A stretch of DNA of 32,187 nucleotides from an uncultured Marinobacter sp. (GCF_913055835.1 NZ_CAJXKQ010000041.1:1-32187); one strand, 5' to 3'; shown: positions 1-7,855, numbered from the stretch's first letter. Notes: generated by a model from the letters alone, not told the origin. A program made the numbers and translations.

Positions 1-707
1 TGCATGAGCTGCTTGAAGCCCTTGCCCTCATCGCCCATGCGGTGGCTTTCGGGTACTTCCACGTTATCGAAGAAGATGGAGCCCCGGCCGATGGCGCGCT
101 GGCCGTTGTCCTCGAACCGGGTGGTGGTGATGCCCGGGCTGTCCATGGGCACCAGGAACGCGCTGATGCCGGAGGCCCGTTGCTCCACCGTACCGGTGCG
201 GGCGAACACCACCGCCACGTCAGCCTGGTCGGCCATGGAGATGGAGGTTTTCTCGCCGTTGAGCACATAGACGTCGCCCTTTTTCTCGGCTTTCAGGCGC
301 AGGTTGGCAGCGTCCGAGCCACCATGGGGTTCGGTCAGGGCAATGCAGGCCACCTTCTGGCCGGAGGTCATGCCGTGCAGCCATTCCTTTGCCAGGTCCG
401 GCGCGGCGTGGCTGGCGATGATCTGGCCGTTCAGGGAGGTCAGCAGGGGAATGTAGCCGACGTTGAAATCCCCTTTCGAGATCTCCTCGATGACCAGGCC
501 GCTGGTGACGCAATCCATGCCGCTGCCACCGAACTCCTCAGGCAGTTCACCACCGAGCAGTCCCATCTCGCCGAGCTGGCGGATCACGTCCCGCTCGATC
601 ACGCCTTCCTGGTCCCGCTTACGATAGCCCGGAGCCAGCATCTCGGCACTGAAACGGGCCACAACCTCGCGAATCGCGTTCTGTTCTTCATTGAATCCGA
701 AATTCAT
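1..707 (-). CDS. aliB: Acyl-CoA dehydrogenase, probable cyclohexanecarboxyl-CoA dehydrogenase (partial)
   Basis: FAD-dependent acyl-CoA dehydrogenase that would introduce the 1,2 double bond into cyclohexanecarboxyl-CoA. Only the N-terminal 235 residues are in the window; the C-terminus, with the catalytic base, lies beyond base 1. The family signature ALTEPHGGSD is at about residues 121-130, followed by the beta-domain segment ending near VPESHRMGDEGKGF. The start is the ATG at 705-707. It is the last visible gene of the aliA-badH-badI operon, 24 bp after badI. The family is certain. The substrate is inferred from its neighbours, which match the Rhodopseudomonas palustris cyclohexanecarboxylate genes; a general acyl-CoA dehydrogenase is the alternative. 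Confidence 0.85.
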   Translation of the reverse strand, partial: MNFGFNEEQNAIREVVARFSAEMLAPGYRKRDQEGVIERDVIRQLGEMGLLGGELPEEFGGSGMDCVTSGLVIEEISKGDFNVGYIPLLTSLNGQIIASHAAPDLAKEWLHGMTSGQKVACIALTEPHGGSDAANLRLKAEKKGDVYVLNGEKTSISMADQADVAVVFARTGTVEQRASGISAFLVPMDSPGITTTRFEDNGQRAIGRGSIFFDNVEVPESHRMGDEGKGFKQLM

Positions 708-731
708 GGTGCTCTCCGGGCTGTCTGGCCG

Positions 732-1514
732 TTATTTGTAGTACTTGCGGAATTCCGGTTTGCGCTTTTCCCGGAAGGCTTTGACGCCTTCTTTGGACTC
801 GTCTGTGTCGTAGTAAAGGCTCAGAGCCTGCATGCCGAGGGCGCCGATGCCGGCAATGTTGTCGCTGTCGGCGTTGAACGAGCGCTTGGCGATGGAAATG
901 GCGGTTGGGCTTTTTTCCAGGATTTCCTCACACCACCTCTGCACTTCCTCATCCAATTGCTCTGGCGGAACCACGGCGTTGACCAGGCCCCACTCCAGCG
1001 CCTGCTGAGCGGAATACTTGCGGCACAGGTACCAGATTTCCCGGGCCCGCTTCTCACCCACGACCCGCGCCAGGTAGGCAGTGCCAAAGCCAGGATCCAC
1101 CGAGCCTACCTTAGGGCCGACCTGGCCGAAGATGGCGGTTTCCGAGGCGATGCTGAGGTCACAGATCACATGCAGCACGTGGCCGCCGCCAATGGCGAAA
1201 CCGTTAACCCGGGCGATCACCGGTTTGGGTACCTCGCGGATAGTGCGCTGCAGCTCTTCCACGGGCAGACCGATCAGGCCGCGACCGTCGTACTGGCCGT
1301 CGTGGGCGCCCTGGTCGCCCCCGGTGCAGAAGGCTTTCTCGCCGGCGCCGGTGAAGACAATCACGCCGATATCCTTGTTCCAGCCCGCGCGGTTAAACGC
1401 GTCCAGCAGTTCCATGCAGGTCTGTCCCCGGAAGGCGTTGTAGCGGTCCGGCCGGTTGATGGTGATGGTGGCAACGCCGTTGCTTTCGTCGTACAGGATG
1501 TCTTCGTAATTCAT
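732..1514 (-). CDS. badI: 2-ketocyclohexanecarboxyl-CoA hydrolase BadI
   Basis: Crotonase-superfamily enzyme that hydrolytically opens the ring of 2-ketocyclohexanecarboxyl-CoA to give pimelyl-CoA. The 260-residue length equals that of known BadI. Visible motifs are the oxyanion-hole segment AFCTGGDQGAHDG (61-73), GFAIGGGHVLHVICDL (105-120), FGQVGPKVGSVDPG (129-142) and the C-terminal end KRKPEFRKYYK, all close to Rhodopseudomonas BadI as I remember it. The ATG at 1512-1514 is preceded by a CGGAGAACAGACC ribosome site. It follows badH by 31 bp. The related naphthoyl-CoA synthase MenB has a similar fold, but the neighbours support BadI. Confidence 0.92.
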   Translation of the reverse strand: MNYEDILYDESNGVATITINRPDRYNAFRGQTCMELLDAFNRAGWNKDIGVIVFTGAGEKAFCTGGDQGAHDGQYDGRGLIGLPVEELQRTIREVPKPVIARVNGFAIGGGHVLHVICDLSIASETAIFGQVGPKVGSVDPGFGTAYLARVVGEKRAREIWYLCRKYSAQQALEWGLVNAVVPPEQLDEEVQRWCEEILEKSPTAISIAKRSFNADSDNIAGIGALGMQALSLYYDTDESKEGVKAFREKRKPEFRKYYK

Positions 1515-1545
1515 GGTCTGTTCTCCGAGTTGGTAATGATGGGCG

Positions 1546-2313
1546 TTAGCCGGCCATGGTCAGGCCGCCGGACACACTGATCACCTGGCCGGTGATGAAG
1601 TTGGCGTCGTCACTGGCGAGCAGGGCGATGATGCCGGGGTAGTCTTCCGGCTGGGCCAGGCGCTTCATCGGTACGGCGTTGCGGAAGGCTTCCAGCAGTT
1701 TCTCCGGGTTGGGCGCGGATTCCGCCACGCCCTTGAGCAGGGCGGTGTCGGTGGGGCCGGGGCAGACCACGTTCAGGCACACATTCTTGGTGGCCAACTC
1801 CCGCGCCACGGTCTTGCTGAAACCCACCAGGCCGGCCTTACAGGCGGCGTAGACGGATTCACCGGAGGAGCCCACCCGGGCCGCATCGGAGGCCACGTTG
1901 ATGACCTTGCCGCCGCCGGCCGCCACCATCTTCGGCAGCACCACGTGGTGCATGTTCAGGACGCCGGTGAGGTTCACGGCAATTAGCTGGTCCCAGAGTT
2001 TCGGCTCGGTTTTCAGAAACGGCAAAAAGCGGTCGAAACCGGCGTTGTTTACCAGCACCGTGGGCACCCCAAGATCGTTCTCGATGGCGGCCACGGTCTG
2101 GGTGATGGCGGCGTAATCGGTGATGTCGGCAGCGTAAGCTTTTGCCTTGCCTCCGGCTTCGGTTATCAGGTCGGCCGTGGCCTGGGCGGCGCTCTCGTCC
2201 CGGTCCAGTACGGCCACCAGACTTCCTTCCTCGGCAAAGCGCTGGCACACGGCGCGGCCGATGCCGCCCCCGCCGCCGGTCACGATGACTGTTTTTCCGT
2301 TTAGGCCTCTCAT
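1546..2313 (-). CDS. badH: 2-hydroxycyclohexanecarboxyl-CoA dehydrogenase BadH (SDR)
   Basis: Short-chain dehydrogenase that oxidises 2-hydroxycyclohexanecarboxyl-CoA to the 2-keto compound, the substrate of BadI. The Rossmann motif TGGGGGIG is at 12-19, NNAG at 89-92, and the catalytic set Ser142, Tyr155 and Lys159 (YAACK) is intact. The C-terminal GQVISVSGGLTMAG is typical of BadH. I chose the ATG at 2311-2313, which has AGGAG nine bases upstream and gives 255 residues, the length of known BadH. An upstream in-frame TTG at 2343 would add ten residues and has no better ribosome site. It lies 35 bp after aliA in the same operon. Confidence 0.92.
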   Translation of the reverse strand: MRGLNGKTVIVTGGGGGIGRAVCQRFAEEGSLVAVLDRDESAAQATADLITEAGGKAKAYAADITDYAAITQTVAAIENDLGVPTVLVNNAGFDRFLPFLKTEPKLWDQLIAVNLTGVLNMHHVVLPKMVAAGGGKVINVASDAARVGSSGESVYAACKAGLVGFSKTVARELATKNVCLNVVCPGPTDTALLKGVAESAPNPEKLLEAFRNAVPMKRLAQPEDYPGIIALLASDDANFITGQVISVSGGLTMAG

Positions 2314-2348
2314 GATGACTTGCTCCTGTTGCTGTTCAATCAAAGGGA

Positions 2349-4013
2349 TCAGCCGCGTTTGACCGGTTCGAGGCGAACCTCTCTGGCCTGCTCGCGTAGC
2401 TTGAATTTCTGGATCTTGCCGGAGGCGGTACGGGGCATGGCCTCGATCACTTCCAGATATTCGGGCAGGTAGTTCTTGGACAGTTGCTGTTCGGTGAGGT
2501 ACTTCTTGACCTGCTCCAGGGTCAGGTCGGTGGCGTTTTCATCCAGGGTGACATAGGCGCACAGACGCTCACCCAGGCGTTCGTCCGGGCAACCCACCAG
2601 GGCGACATCGACAATGCCCGGGTATTTGTACAACAGGTTTTCCACTTCAACGACCGGGATGTTCTCGCCACCGCGGATTACCACGTCCTTGGTACGGCCG
2701 GTGATGCGGATATAGCCGTCTTTATCCATGCGAGCGAGGTCGCCGGTGTTGAACCAGCCATCCTCATCCACGCCGTAGAGTTCGGGGCGCTTGAGATAGC
2801 CAACAAACAGGCTTGAGCCCCGGACCAGCAAGCTGCCTTCTTCACCGGGAGGCAGTTCATTGCCCTGGAAATCGGTGACTTTCACTTCCATGTAGGGCAT
2901 GGCCCTGCCGTCGGACTGGCTGGCCCGCTCGGCGGGATCTTCCGGGCAGGTCATGGTGACAGCGCCGTTTTCGGTCATACCCCAGGCGGAGACGATCTTT
3001 GCCTTCAGTACCTTGCCGGCCTGTTCAACCACGGCGCTGGGGATCGGTGCGCCGGCGGAGACAAAGATCCGGAGGGAATCCAGTTCACCTTCGTGCTTTG
3101 GGGCGGTCTTCACCAGATCGGCCAGGAAGGGTGTCGCCGCCATGGTGAAGGCCGGTTTTTCGGTACCAATCACCCTGCAGACGTAGTCCGCGTCCCAGAT
3201 GTCCTGCAGGATCGCGGTGGTGCCCAGGTAAACCGGCATCATGATGCCGTACATGAAGCCCGTTTGGTGGGCCAGGGGCGAGGCCATCAGTACTTTGTCA
3301 TCGGAAGTCAGGTGCAGCCGATCGGCATAGGGGCGCACATTGGAGAACAATGTATTGGAGGTGTGCATTACGCCCTTGGGGTCGCCGGTGGTGCCAGAGG
3401 TGTAAAGGATCTGGATGGCGTCGTCGGCAGTGAGCTGGCGCTCGGCAAATAGTGCGTTGGTGTCCTGCTGGTCTTCCCAGGGCGTTTCCATCAGGCGCTG
3501 TTCGAAACTGCGATCGCCCTCGCCGCCGATGACCAGCAGGGTTTCCAGGTCCGGCAGTTCCCCGCGGATGCCGTCGATCATGGCCTCGTAGTCAAAGTCC
3601 CGGAAGACCTTTGGAATGATCAGCAGTTTGGCCTCGCCGTGCTTGAGCATGAATCGCAGCTCCCGCTCCCGGAAGATGGGCATGAGCGGATTCAGGATGG
3701 CGCCGATACGCATGCAGGCCAGGTGCAGGGCAGTAGTCTGCCACCAGTTCGGTAGCTGGCAGGCCACCACCTCGCCTTTCCCGATGCCCATGGCCGCCAG
3801 GCCCGCCGCCATGCGGGTGACCTTGTCATTGAGTTCCTGATACGTGAGGGCAGTGCGGGTGTCGCTGGCGACCTGGTAGCCGACGATGGCTTCCCGGTCC
3901 GGGGTGCTGACGACTGCCTGGTCGAGGTAGTCCGTAATGATCTTGTCGTTCCATGCGCCGCTTTCAATCATCGCAGCACGGCGTTCCGGATTGAGAGTGA
4001 TGCCTGTATCCAT
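2349..4013 (-). CDS. aliA: Cyclohexanecarboxylate-CoA ligase AliA
   Basis: ATP-dependent acyl-CoA synthetase of the adenylate-forming (ANL) family, 554 residues, that would activate cyclohexanecarboxylate to its CoA thioester and so start the pathway. The P-loop signature YTSGTTGDPKG is at 204-214. The hinge and core motif NTGDLARMDKDGYIRITGR is near residue 420, and the C-terminal SGKIQKFKLRE carries the catalytic lysine. The start at 4011-4013 (MDTGITLNPERR) is chosen because GGTGAAGAAG precedes it; an upstream in-frame extension to 4079 has no family likeness. It is the first gene of the operon. The segment PNWWQTTALHLACMRIG resembles AliA, but a related medium-chain or aromatic acid ligase cannot be excluded from sequence alone. 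Confidence 0.88.
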   Translation of the reverse strand: MDTGITLNPERRAAMIESGAWNDKIITDYLDQAVVSTPDREAIVGYQVASDTRTALTYQELNDKVTRMAAGLAAMGIGKGEVVACQLPNWWQTTALHLACMRIGAILNPLMPIFRERELRFMLKHGEAKLLIIPKVFRDFDYEAMIDGIRGELPDLETLLVIGGEGDRSFEQRLMETPWEDQQDTNALFAERQLTADDAIQILYTSGTTGDPKGVMHTSNTLFSNVRPYADRLHLTSDDKVLMASPLAHQTGFMYGIMMPVYLGTTAILQDIWDADYVCRVIGTEKPAFTMAATPFLADLVKTAPKHEGELDSLRIFVSAGAPIPSAVVEQAGKVLKAKIVSAWGMTENGAVTMTCPEDPAERASQSDGRAMPYMEVKVTDFQGNELPPGEEGSLLVRGSSLFVGYLKRPELYGVDEDGWFNTGDLARMDKDGYIRITGRTKDVVIRGGENIPVVEVENLLYKYPGIVDVALVGCPDERLGERLCAYVTLDENATDLTLEQVKKYLTEQQLSKNYLPEYLEVIEAMPRTASGKIQKFKLREQAREVRLEPVKRG

Positions 4014-4080
4014 CTTCTTCACCTTTGGCTTCCGGTTTTTGTTGTTAGAAGGCCAGACCGTAAATCCTGGCCTGACCATG

Positions 4081-4137
4081 TCAGATTTAACATACGCCTT
4101 GCCAGAATATTATGTCAACATGTTGCTTAAAATCTGA
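4081..4137. promoter_or_regulatory. Nested inverted repeats, candidate operator of the ali-bad operon
   Basis: A perfect 10-bp palindrome CAACATGTTG (4116-4125) lies inside a wider pair of inverted 8-bp arms, TCAGATTT (4081-4088) and AAATCTGA (4130-4137). The block is 68-124 bp upstream of aliA, where a repressor controlling a catabolic operon would bind. The regulator is not in the window. That this is an operator is inferred from symmetry and position only. Confidence 0.5.
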
Positions 4138-4327
4138 GAATCTGTGGTAACAATCGTGACCACTCAAACCGAGAGCGACCCTGCATTCGGAGGGTGCAAT
4201 ATCATCTTTCGCCGGACGACTGTAGGATGTGCCCAGCCAGCTCCCCCGCCCCTGAAAGTCGACGCCATCGATGCATTAAAAGCCCGGAAAGAAGCGGCCA
4301 GGAGCACCTTCGGGAGAGAGCGAAAAA

Positions 4328-4351
4328 GCTTCGAGCTGGCTAGCTCGAAGC
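4328..4351 (-). terminator. Hairpin with a U-run on the minus strand
   Basis: The arms GCTTCGAGCT and AGCTCGAAGC pair perfectly over 10 bp around a 4-base loop. Read on the minus strand the stem is followed by TTTTT, the form of an intrinsic terminator. No minus-strand gene ends just upstream of it, and it lies only 20 bases before the start of the plus-strand EamA gene, so it may instead act in that gene's 5' leader. Confidence 0.4.
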
Positions 4352-4370
4352 CATTCACAAGAGAGGTAGT

Positions 4371-5267
4371 ATGAGTTCAGTATCTGGGTCTGGTGTCTTC
4401 GTAGCGTGTGCGACGTTTTCTGCCATCTTTATGGGAACCATCGGAGCCATTTCCGTCTACGCCGGGGTTGGGGCAGAGACCGTTACCTTCTACAGGCTGT
4501 TCATTGGCGCCGTTCTGGTTGCGGTTTTTCTGCTGGCAACCAGGCAGCACGGCAAAGTTTTTATGTGGCCCGGCACGAAGGTGCTGGTAACCGGCGTTTT
4601 CCTTGCCGGTTTCGTGGTGTTTTACATCCTGGCAATGGATTACACCACCATGGCAAACGCCGTTATGGTGCTTTATCTGGCACCCGTGACGGCCTCCGTG
4701 GCGGCGCATTTCTTTCTCGGGGAACGCCTCACCTCGGCCAGTATTGGATTGGTCGGATTCGCGCTGCTTGGCTTTGCCATGATGATGGAGTTCAACTTCA
4801 ACCTGAGTGGGCGGGCAGAGGAAGCCATTGGTCTGGCCTATGCGTTTTGCGCCATGCTCTGTTACTCGGCGTTTATGTTAACCAATCGCTAAATAGATGA
4901 CCGGGTTCATGTGTTCAGCCGCAGTGGTTACCAGATGCTCGCGGGCGCATTGTGCATGTTGCCTCTGATGCTGCTGGAAGGCGAAGCCATCTCGCGGGCA
5001 CAGTGGGGTTGGTTAATTGCTGCCGGTGTTGTGCCGGGTTTCCTGGCCATCCTGTTGGCGGTAGTTGCCTTGAAGTCCCTGCCTGCCGCCACGTTCGGCA
5101 CCCTGGCTTATCTGGAACCGATTACCGTTGTGGCGCTTGCCTGGGTGCTGTTTGACCAGAGCCTGAATAGCCTCCAAATGGCCGGCTGCGCCCTGATAAT
5201 TCTGTCGGGCATTGCGCAGGCTTTGCTGCTTAATCGGCCTTTGGAGCCGAAAATGACGCCTGCTTGA
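4371..5267 (+). pseudogene. EamA/DMT-family transporter interrupted by one in-frame stop
   Basis: Membrane transporter of the drug/metabolite transporter superfamily, normally with ten helices in two EamA repeats and about 300 residues long. Codons 1-173 encode the first repeat and the start of the second. Then comes a TAA at 4890-4892, after which the same frame continues without interruption (IDDRVHVFSRSGYQML onward) to 5267. There is no frameshift and no deletion, only the stop, which a single change from CAA, AAA or GAA would create. GTG at 4911 could in theory restart translation but has no ribosome site, and half an EamA protein is unlikely to fold alone. The start ATG at 4371 follows GAGAGGTAGT. 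A sequencing error is the main alternative. Confidence 0.85.
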
Positions 5268-5323
5268 ATTAATGTAGGTGGTGGGAATTGCAATGCTTTG
5301 ATAAGCCATGAAGGAGAGCAACG

Positions 5324-5626
5324 ATGAGAACCATACTTCAGGTGGATTTTCCGTATGAGGGGCCGTTTGGCGAGGAGATGGCAAGCGCGATGGCCGAGCT
5401 TGCCGAGTCTATTGCCCAGGAGCCGGGATTCCTCTGGAAAATATGGACTGAAAACCGTGACACCTGCGAGGCAGGCGGTATCTATCTGTTCGAGGATGAG
5501 AACAGCGCAAGGGTTTATCTGGAAAAACATACCGCAAGGCTGAAGGAGTTCGGTGTGCCGGAAGTGAATGGCAAGGTGTTTCAGGTGAATGGCCGGCTGT
5601 CTGAGATTGATCACGGTCCGGTTTGA
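5324..5626 (+). CDS. ydhR: YdhR-family putative monooxygenase
   Basis: A 100-residue protein of the dimeric alpha/beta-barrel fold, close to Escherichia coli YdhR over its whole length. Shared stretches include GPFGEEMA (12-19), AESIAQEPGFLWKIWTE (27-43), EAGGIYLF (49-56) and YLEKHTARL (65-73). E. coli YdhR has been proposed as a monooxygenase from its structure, but its substrate is not established. GAAGGAGAG lies just before the ATG. It is 56 bp downstream of the broken EamA gene, on the same strand, and may once have shared its transcript. Confidence 0.88.
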   Translation: MRTILQVDFPYEGPFGEEMASAMAELAESIAQEPGFLWKIWTENRDTCEAGGIYLFEDENSARVYLEKHTARLKEFGVPEVNGKVFQVNGRLSEIDHGPV

Positions 5627-6113
5627 GTCATGTCGGCGGGAATGGCTGACATGAGTTACTGAAGGAGCTTCGGGGTGCTCCACCCTTGTTCCACAGGTTT
5701 ATCGGTCAATGCAAGTGCTGTACTTGCCAGCGGTCGGTAAGCGTCCATAAAAGCTCGCTCTTAAACAAAAGCGAACATTCGCACAGGATCCAATACGTGC
5801 CCATTTTCCCTTCTCAGTTTAGAAAAAATCTTTTCCTCTGAGAGTTTTGAAATCTGTTTCGAATCCGGATCTCTGAAGTGAAACTGGTCGTACAAATGCT
5901 TGTGGGAGTATTAGGCATATAATTGCAAATGCGCTAAAACAGCATGATCAGTGCGTCGTATTTTGCACAGCGCCGCACACTTTTCAGAGAGCACCATCTG
6001 TAGTGGTCAGCTGATTTCGGACAGTATTGAATCAGGGTGACCGGCTAGGGCTGTGGGCACAACTCTACGGAAGTGATTCTACTTTCAGCTCAGGCGCCCG
6101 GTAAGGGAACGAT
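5627..6113. other. Long non-coding stretch with a possible IS end
   Basis: About 490 bases with no credible gene, richer in A and T than the flanks. The first part holds the hairpin after ydhR. At 5999-6026 the sequence TGTAGTGGTCAGCTGATTTC, followed by GGACAG, resembles the terminal repeats of IS3-family (IS150-group) elements, which begin TGTA and contain GGAC about 20 bases in. No matching second end or transposase is present, so at most this is a relic. Confidence 0.4.
5628..5654 (+). terminator. Hairpin after ydhR
   Basis: TCATGTCGGC and GCTGACATGA pair over 10 bp with one G-T pair around a 7-base loop, beginning two bases after the ydhR stop codon. There is no T-run after it, so it may be a weak or factor-aided terminator or an mRNA-end stabiliser. 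Confidence 0.45.
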
Positions 6114-6719
6114 TCAGTGGTGGAGGCGGTATCCATCCAGAACGGCGGCCATATCATCACCAAGATCTCTTATGGTTTGCGGGTCCAGATTGCGTTCACC
6201 CATGGATCTTAGGCCCATGATCTGCGCCTGCAGGAGTCTGGCAAGTCGACGGCTGTCTACGGACTGTGCCAGCTCGCCTTTCATCTTTGCCTGCTCGACC
6301 AGGCCGGCAATGGATTCCTCAATCGCAGCAAGAATGCTGTTAGCCTGGTCCGCCAGGGCCGAATGCGTATTGCTGGATTCCAGCAGCGTTTTCACGATCA
6401 TGCAGGCACGTGAGGGTGCCGCGCTTCGGTCGCAGCAACTGCAGGCGATGCCGCGCAGATAGTCCTGAAGACCGTCAACAATTGAATCAAAACCCTTGAG
6501 GTGAGCGGCCAACTCCTGGCCGCCCTGTTCCGCATAGGCAGCCAGAGCTTCAGAAAACAGGCCGTCTTTGCTGCCGAAGGTGGCATAAATGCTGCCCGGG
6601 CGCATATCGAGGGCCTGCTCAATCTGTTTCATGGAGCTGCCATGATAGCCCTTCTCCCAGAACAGGCCTACGGCTTTTTCCAGGGCGGTTTTTCGGTCAT
6701 AGCGTGCGTGTCTGGCCAT
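6114..6719 (-). CDS. TetR/AcrR-family transcriptional repressor
   Basis: A 201-residue TetR-family regulator. The helix-turn-helix lies at about residues 28-49 (SMKQIEQALDMRPGSIYATFG), after the usual first helix ending in GLFWEKGYHG. The C-terminal ligand-binding half contains a CSCCDR segment (93-98) whose cysteines could sense oxidants or electrophiles; this is speculative. It is divergent from the AhpD-like gene at 6837. The 117-bp gap contains three copies of a palindrome, the usual arrangement for a repressor controlling itself and its neighbour. Confidence 0.9.
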   Translation of the reverse strand: MARHARYDRKTALEKAVGLFWEKGYHGSSMKQIEQALDMRPGSIYATFGSKDGLFSEALAAYAEQGGQELAAHLKGFDSIVDGLQDYLRGIACSCCDRSAAPSRACMIVKTLLESSNTHSALADQANSILAAIEESIAGLVEQAKMKGELAQSVDSRRLARLLQAQIMGLRSMGERNLDPQTIRDLGDDMAAVLDGYRLHH

Positions 6720-6744
6720 AACAACGACTCACCATTGTCGCGAC

Positions 6745-6822
6745 TTGAATGACCACTCAATTATATCTTGAATGATCACTCAATAACAGTTAGCCTGAAT
6801 TTGATATTGAGCAATCGTTCAA
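6745..6822. promoter_or_regulatory. Three operator-like palindromes for the TetR regulator
   Basis: Three imperfect 16-bp palindromes lie between the divergent genes: TTGAATGACCACTCAA (6745-6760), TTGAATGATCACTCAA (6768-6783) and TTGAGCAATCGTTCAA (6807-6822). Their consensus is TTGARYGATCRYTCAA. Copies one and two start 23 bases apart, about two helical turns, which would suit cooperative binding of dimers. The third ends 14 bases before the AhpD-like start codon. Confidence 0.75.
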
Positions 6823-6836
6823 GTAAGGAGATCGTT

Positions 6837-7388
6837 ATGACTGACTTTCCAATGCATGATGTCGAATCCGCTCCGGAAAAATCCAAACCGCTTCTTGAGA
6901 ATTCCCTCAAGGGCTTTGGCATGATCCCTGGCCTTCACGCCGTGATGGCCGAAGCGCCAGGAGCGCTTGAGGCCTATCAGAAGCTGCATCAGCTGGTGTT
7001 GGACAGCAGCTTTGATAAAGACGAAAAAACCGTCGTCTGGCAGACAATCAACGTGGAAAACGCTTGCCACTACTGTGTTCCGGCGCATACCGGCATTGCC
7101 AAGATGATGGAAGTCTCCGATGACATCATCGATGCTTTGCGGAATGAAACACCGTTGCCGAGCGACAAGCTGGAGGCTCTCCGGACCTTCACTCTCGCCG
7201 TGATGCGCAAGGACGGCAATGTCAGCAAGGAGGATCTGAACGCGTTCTACAAGGCGGGTTACAACCATCGCCAGGTGCTGGAGGTGATTCTTGTGCTGTC
7301 CCAGAAAACCCTGAGCAACTACATCAACCACATTGCCGAAACGCCGGTTGATGAACCGTTCAAGAAATTTGAGTGGCATAAAAAGTAG
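6837..7388 (+). CDS. Carboxymuconolactone decarboxylase / AhpD-like protein
   Basis: A 183-residue protein of the AhpD-like fold. The redox motif ExxCxxCxxxH is intact, with Glu74, Cys77, Cys80 and His84 (ENACHYCVPAH), as in peroxidatic AhpD-type enzymes and unlike true decarboxylases. I chose the ATG at 6837, which has AAGGAG nine bases upstream. An upstream frame start at 6768 would run through the operator sites. It is divergent from, and probably repressed by, the TetR protein at 6114. A role in peroxide or electrophile resistance is inferred from the motif. Confidence 0.88.
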   Translation: MTDFPMHDVESAPEKSKPLLENSLKGFGMIPGLHAVMAEAPGALEAYQKLHQLVLDSSFDKDEKTVVWQTINVENACHYCVPAHTGIAKMMEVSDDIIDALRNETPLPSDKLEALRTFTLAVMRKDGNVSKEDLNAFYKAGYNHRQVLEVILVLSQKTLSNYINHIAETPVDEPFKKFEWHKK

Positions 7389-7702
7389 TAATTTCAGCTC
7401 TCGCTGGCGAGCGGATGCGGCTTAGTCCGCATTCGTGCCAGCCTGTTTGCCTGCCTTGACAGTTTTGTCCTTGAGCCTTTTGCCCACGCACCGGGGTCAT
7501 TGGGGTGTAAAGTCTGAAAGTGTTGTTTGCCTTTGCTTCGGAAGCCTAGAAGCTAGTTAACGTGCCTCTAATACCGATGAAAGTAGGGGCCTACAGCATC
7601 CTGTGTGCGCGGGCAGTTCAGTACCCGCGCGCACTCATCCTCAAAGAGCTTCTTAGTCTGTGCAGGACTCGTCCGTTCAGTTTTGTGGAGCAAGTCAAGC
7701 GG
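7389..7702. other. Intergenic region after the AhpD-like gene
   Basis: About 310 bases with no credible gene. A hairpin at 7412-7435 (CGGATGCGG pairing with CCGCATTCG, one G-T pair) is 24 bases after the AhpD-like stop and may end that transcript. It has no following T-run. I see nothing else in the rest. Confidence 0.5.
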
Positions 7703-7855
7703 CTAGCCAGTTGACCCTCCGTTTCCTTCCTCCAGATTAGGGATGCAGGTTGCATTGTTCCCACATTCGATGTCTTCGGCGCTTACGCCCTCGGCATGTG
7801 CTGCCGAACCCATCGCGAAAGCAAACAGTACGCCTAACAAAGCCAGAGTTTTCAT
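7703..7855 (-). CDS. Small secreted peptide, 50 residues
   Basis: Not a recognised family. It has a clear signal peptide (MKTLALLGVLFAFAMGSAAHA, cleavage after AHA at about residue 21), leaving a short mature peptide with two cysteines (ECGNNATC) that could form a disulfide. The ATG at 7853-7855 follows GGAGGATACATC, a strong ribosome site. An ECF-type promoter element at 7933-7961 points at it, and the same element precedes the similar-sized secreted peptide at 9032. The longer frame upstream to 8074 would start before the promoter and is rejected. Confidence 0.7.
   Translation of the reverse strand: MKTLALLGVLFAFAMGSAAHAEGVSAEDIECGNNATCIPNLEEGNGGSTG

Larger units (their letters stand above)
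4014..4370. other. Intergenic region between aliA and the EamA pseudogene
   Basis: These 357 bases separate two divergent transcription units. The aliA side holds the inverted repeats described at 4081-4137. The EamA side holds a hairpin at 4328-4351. An open frame at 4144-4374 has no ribosome site and no recognisable protein features, so I do not call it a gene. Confidence 0.6.

Noticed and set aside
42..1580. A 512-codon plus-strand open frame
   Set aside because: It lies antisense to aliB and badI, whose products match known families throughout. High-GC coding sequence often leaves long open frames on the opposite strand.
4144..4374. A 76-codon frame before the EamA gene
   Set aside because: No ribosome site, no recognisable protein pattern, and it runs through a hairpin and into the next gene.
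4911..5267. The second half of EamA as a separate gene starting at GTG
   Set aside because: It is in the same frame as the first half, has no ribosome site and would be half a transporter. One broken gene is the simpler reading.
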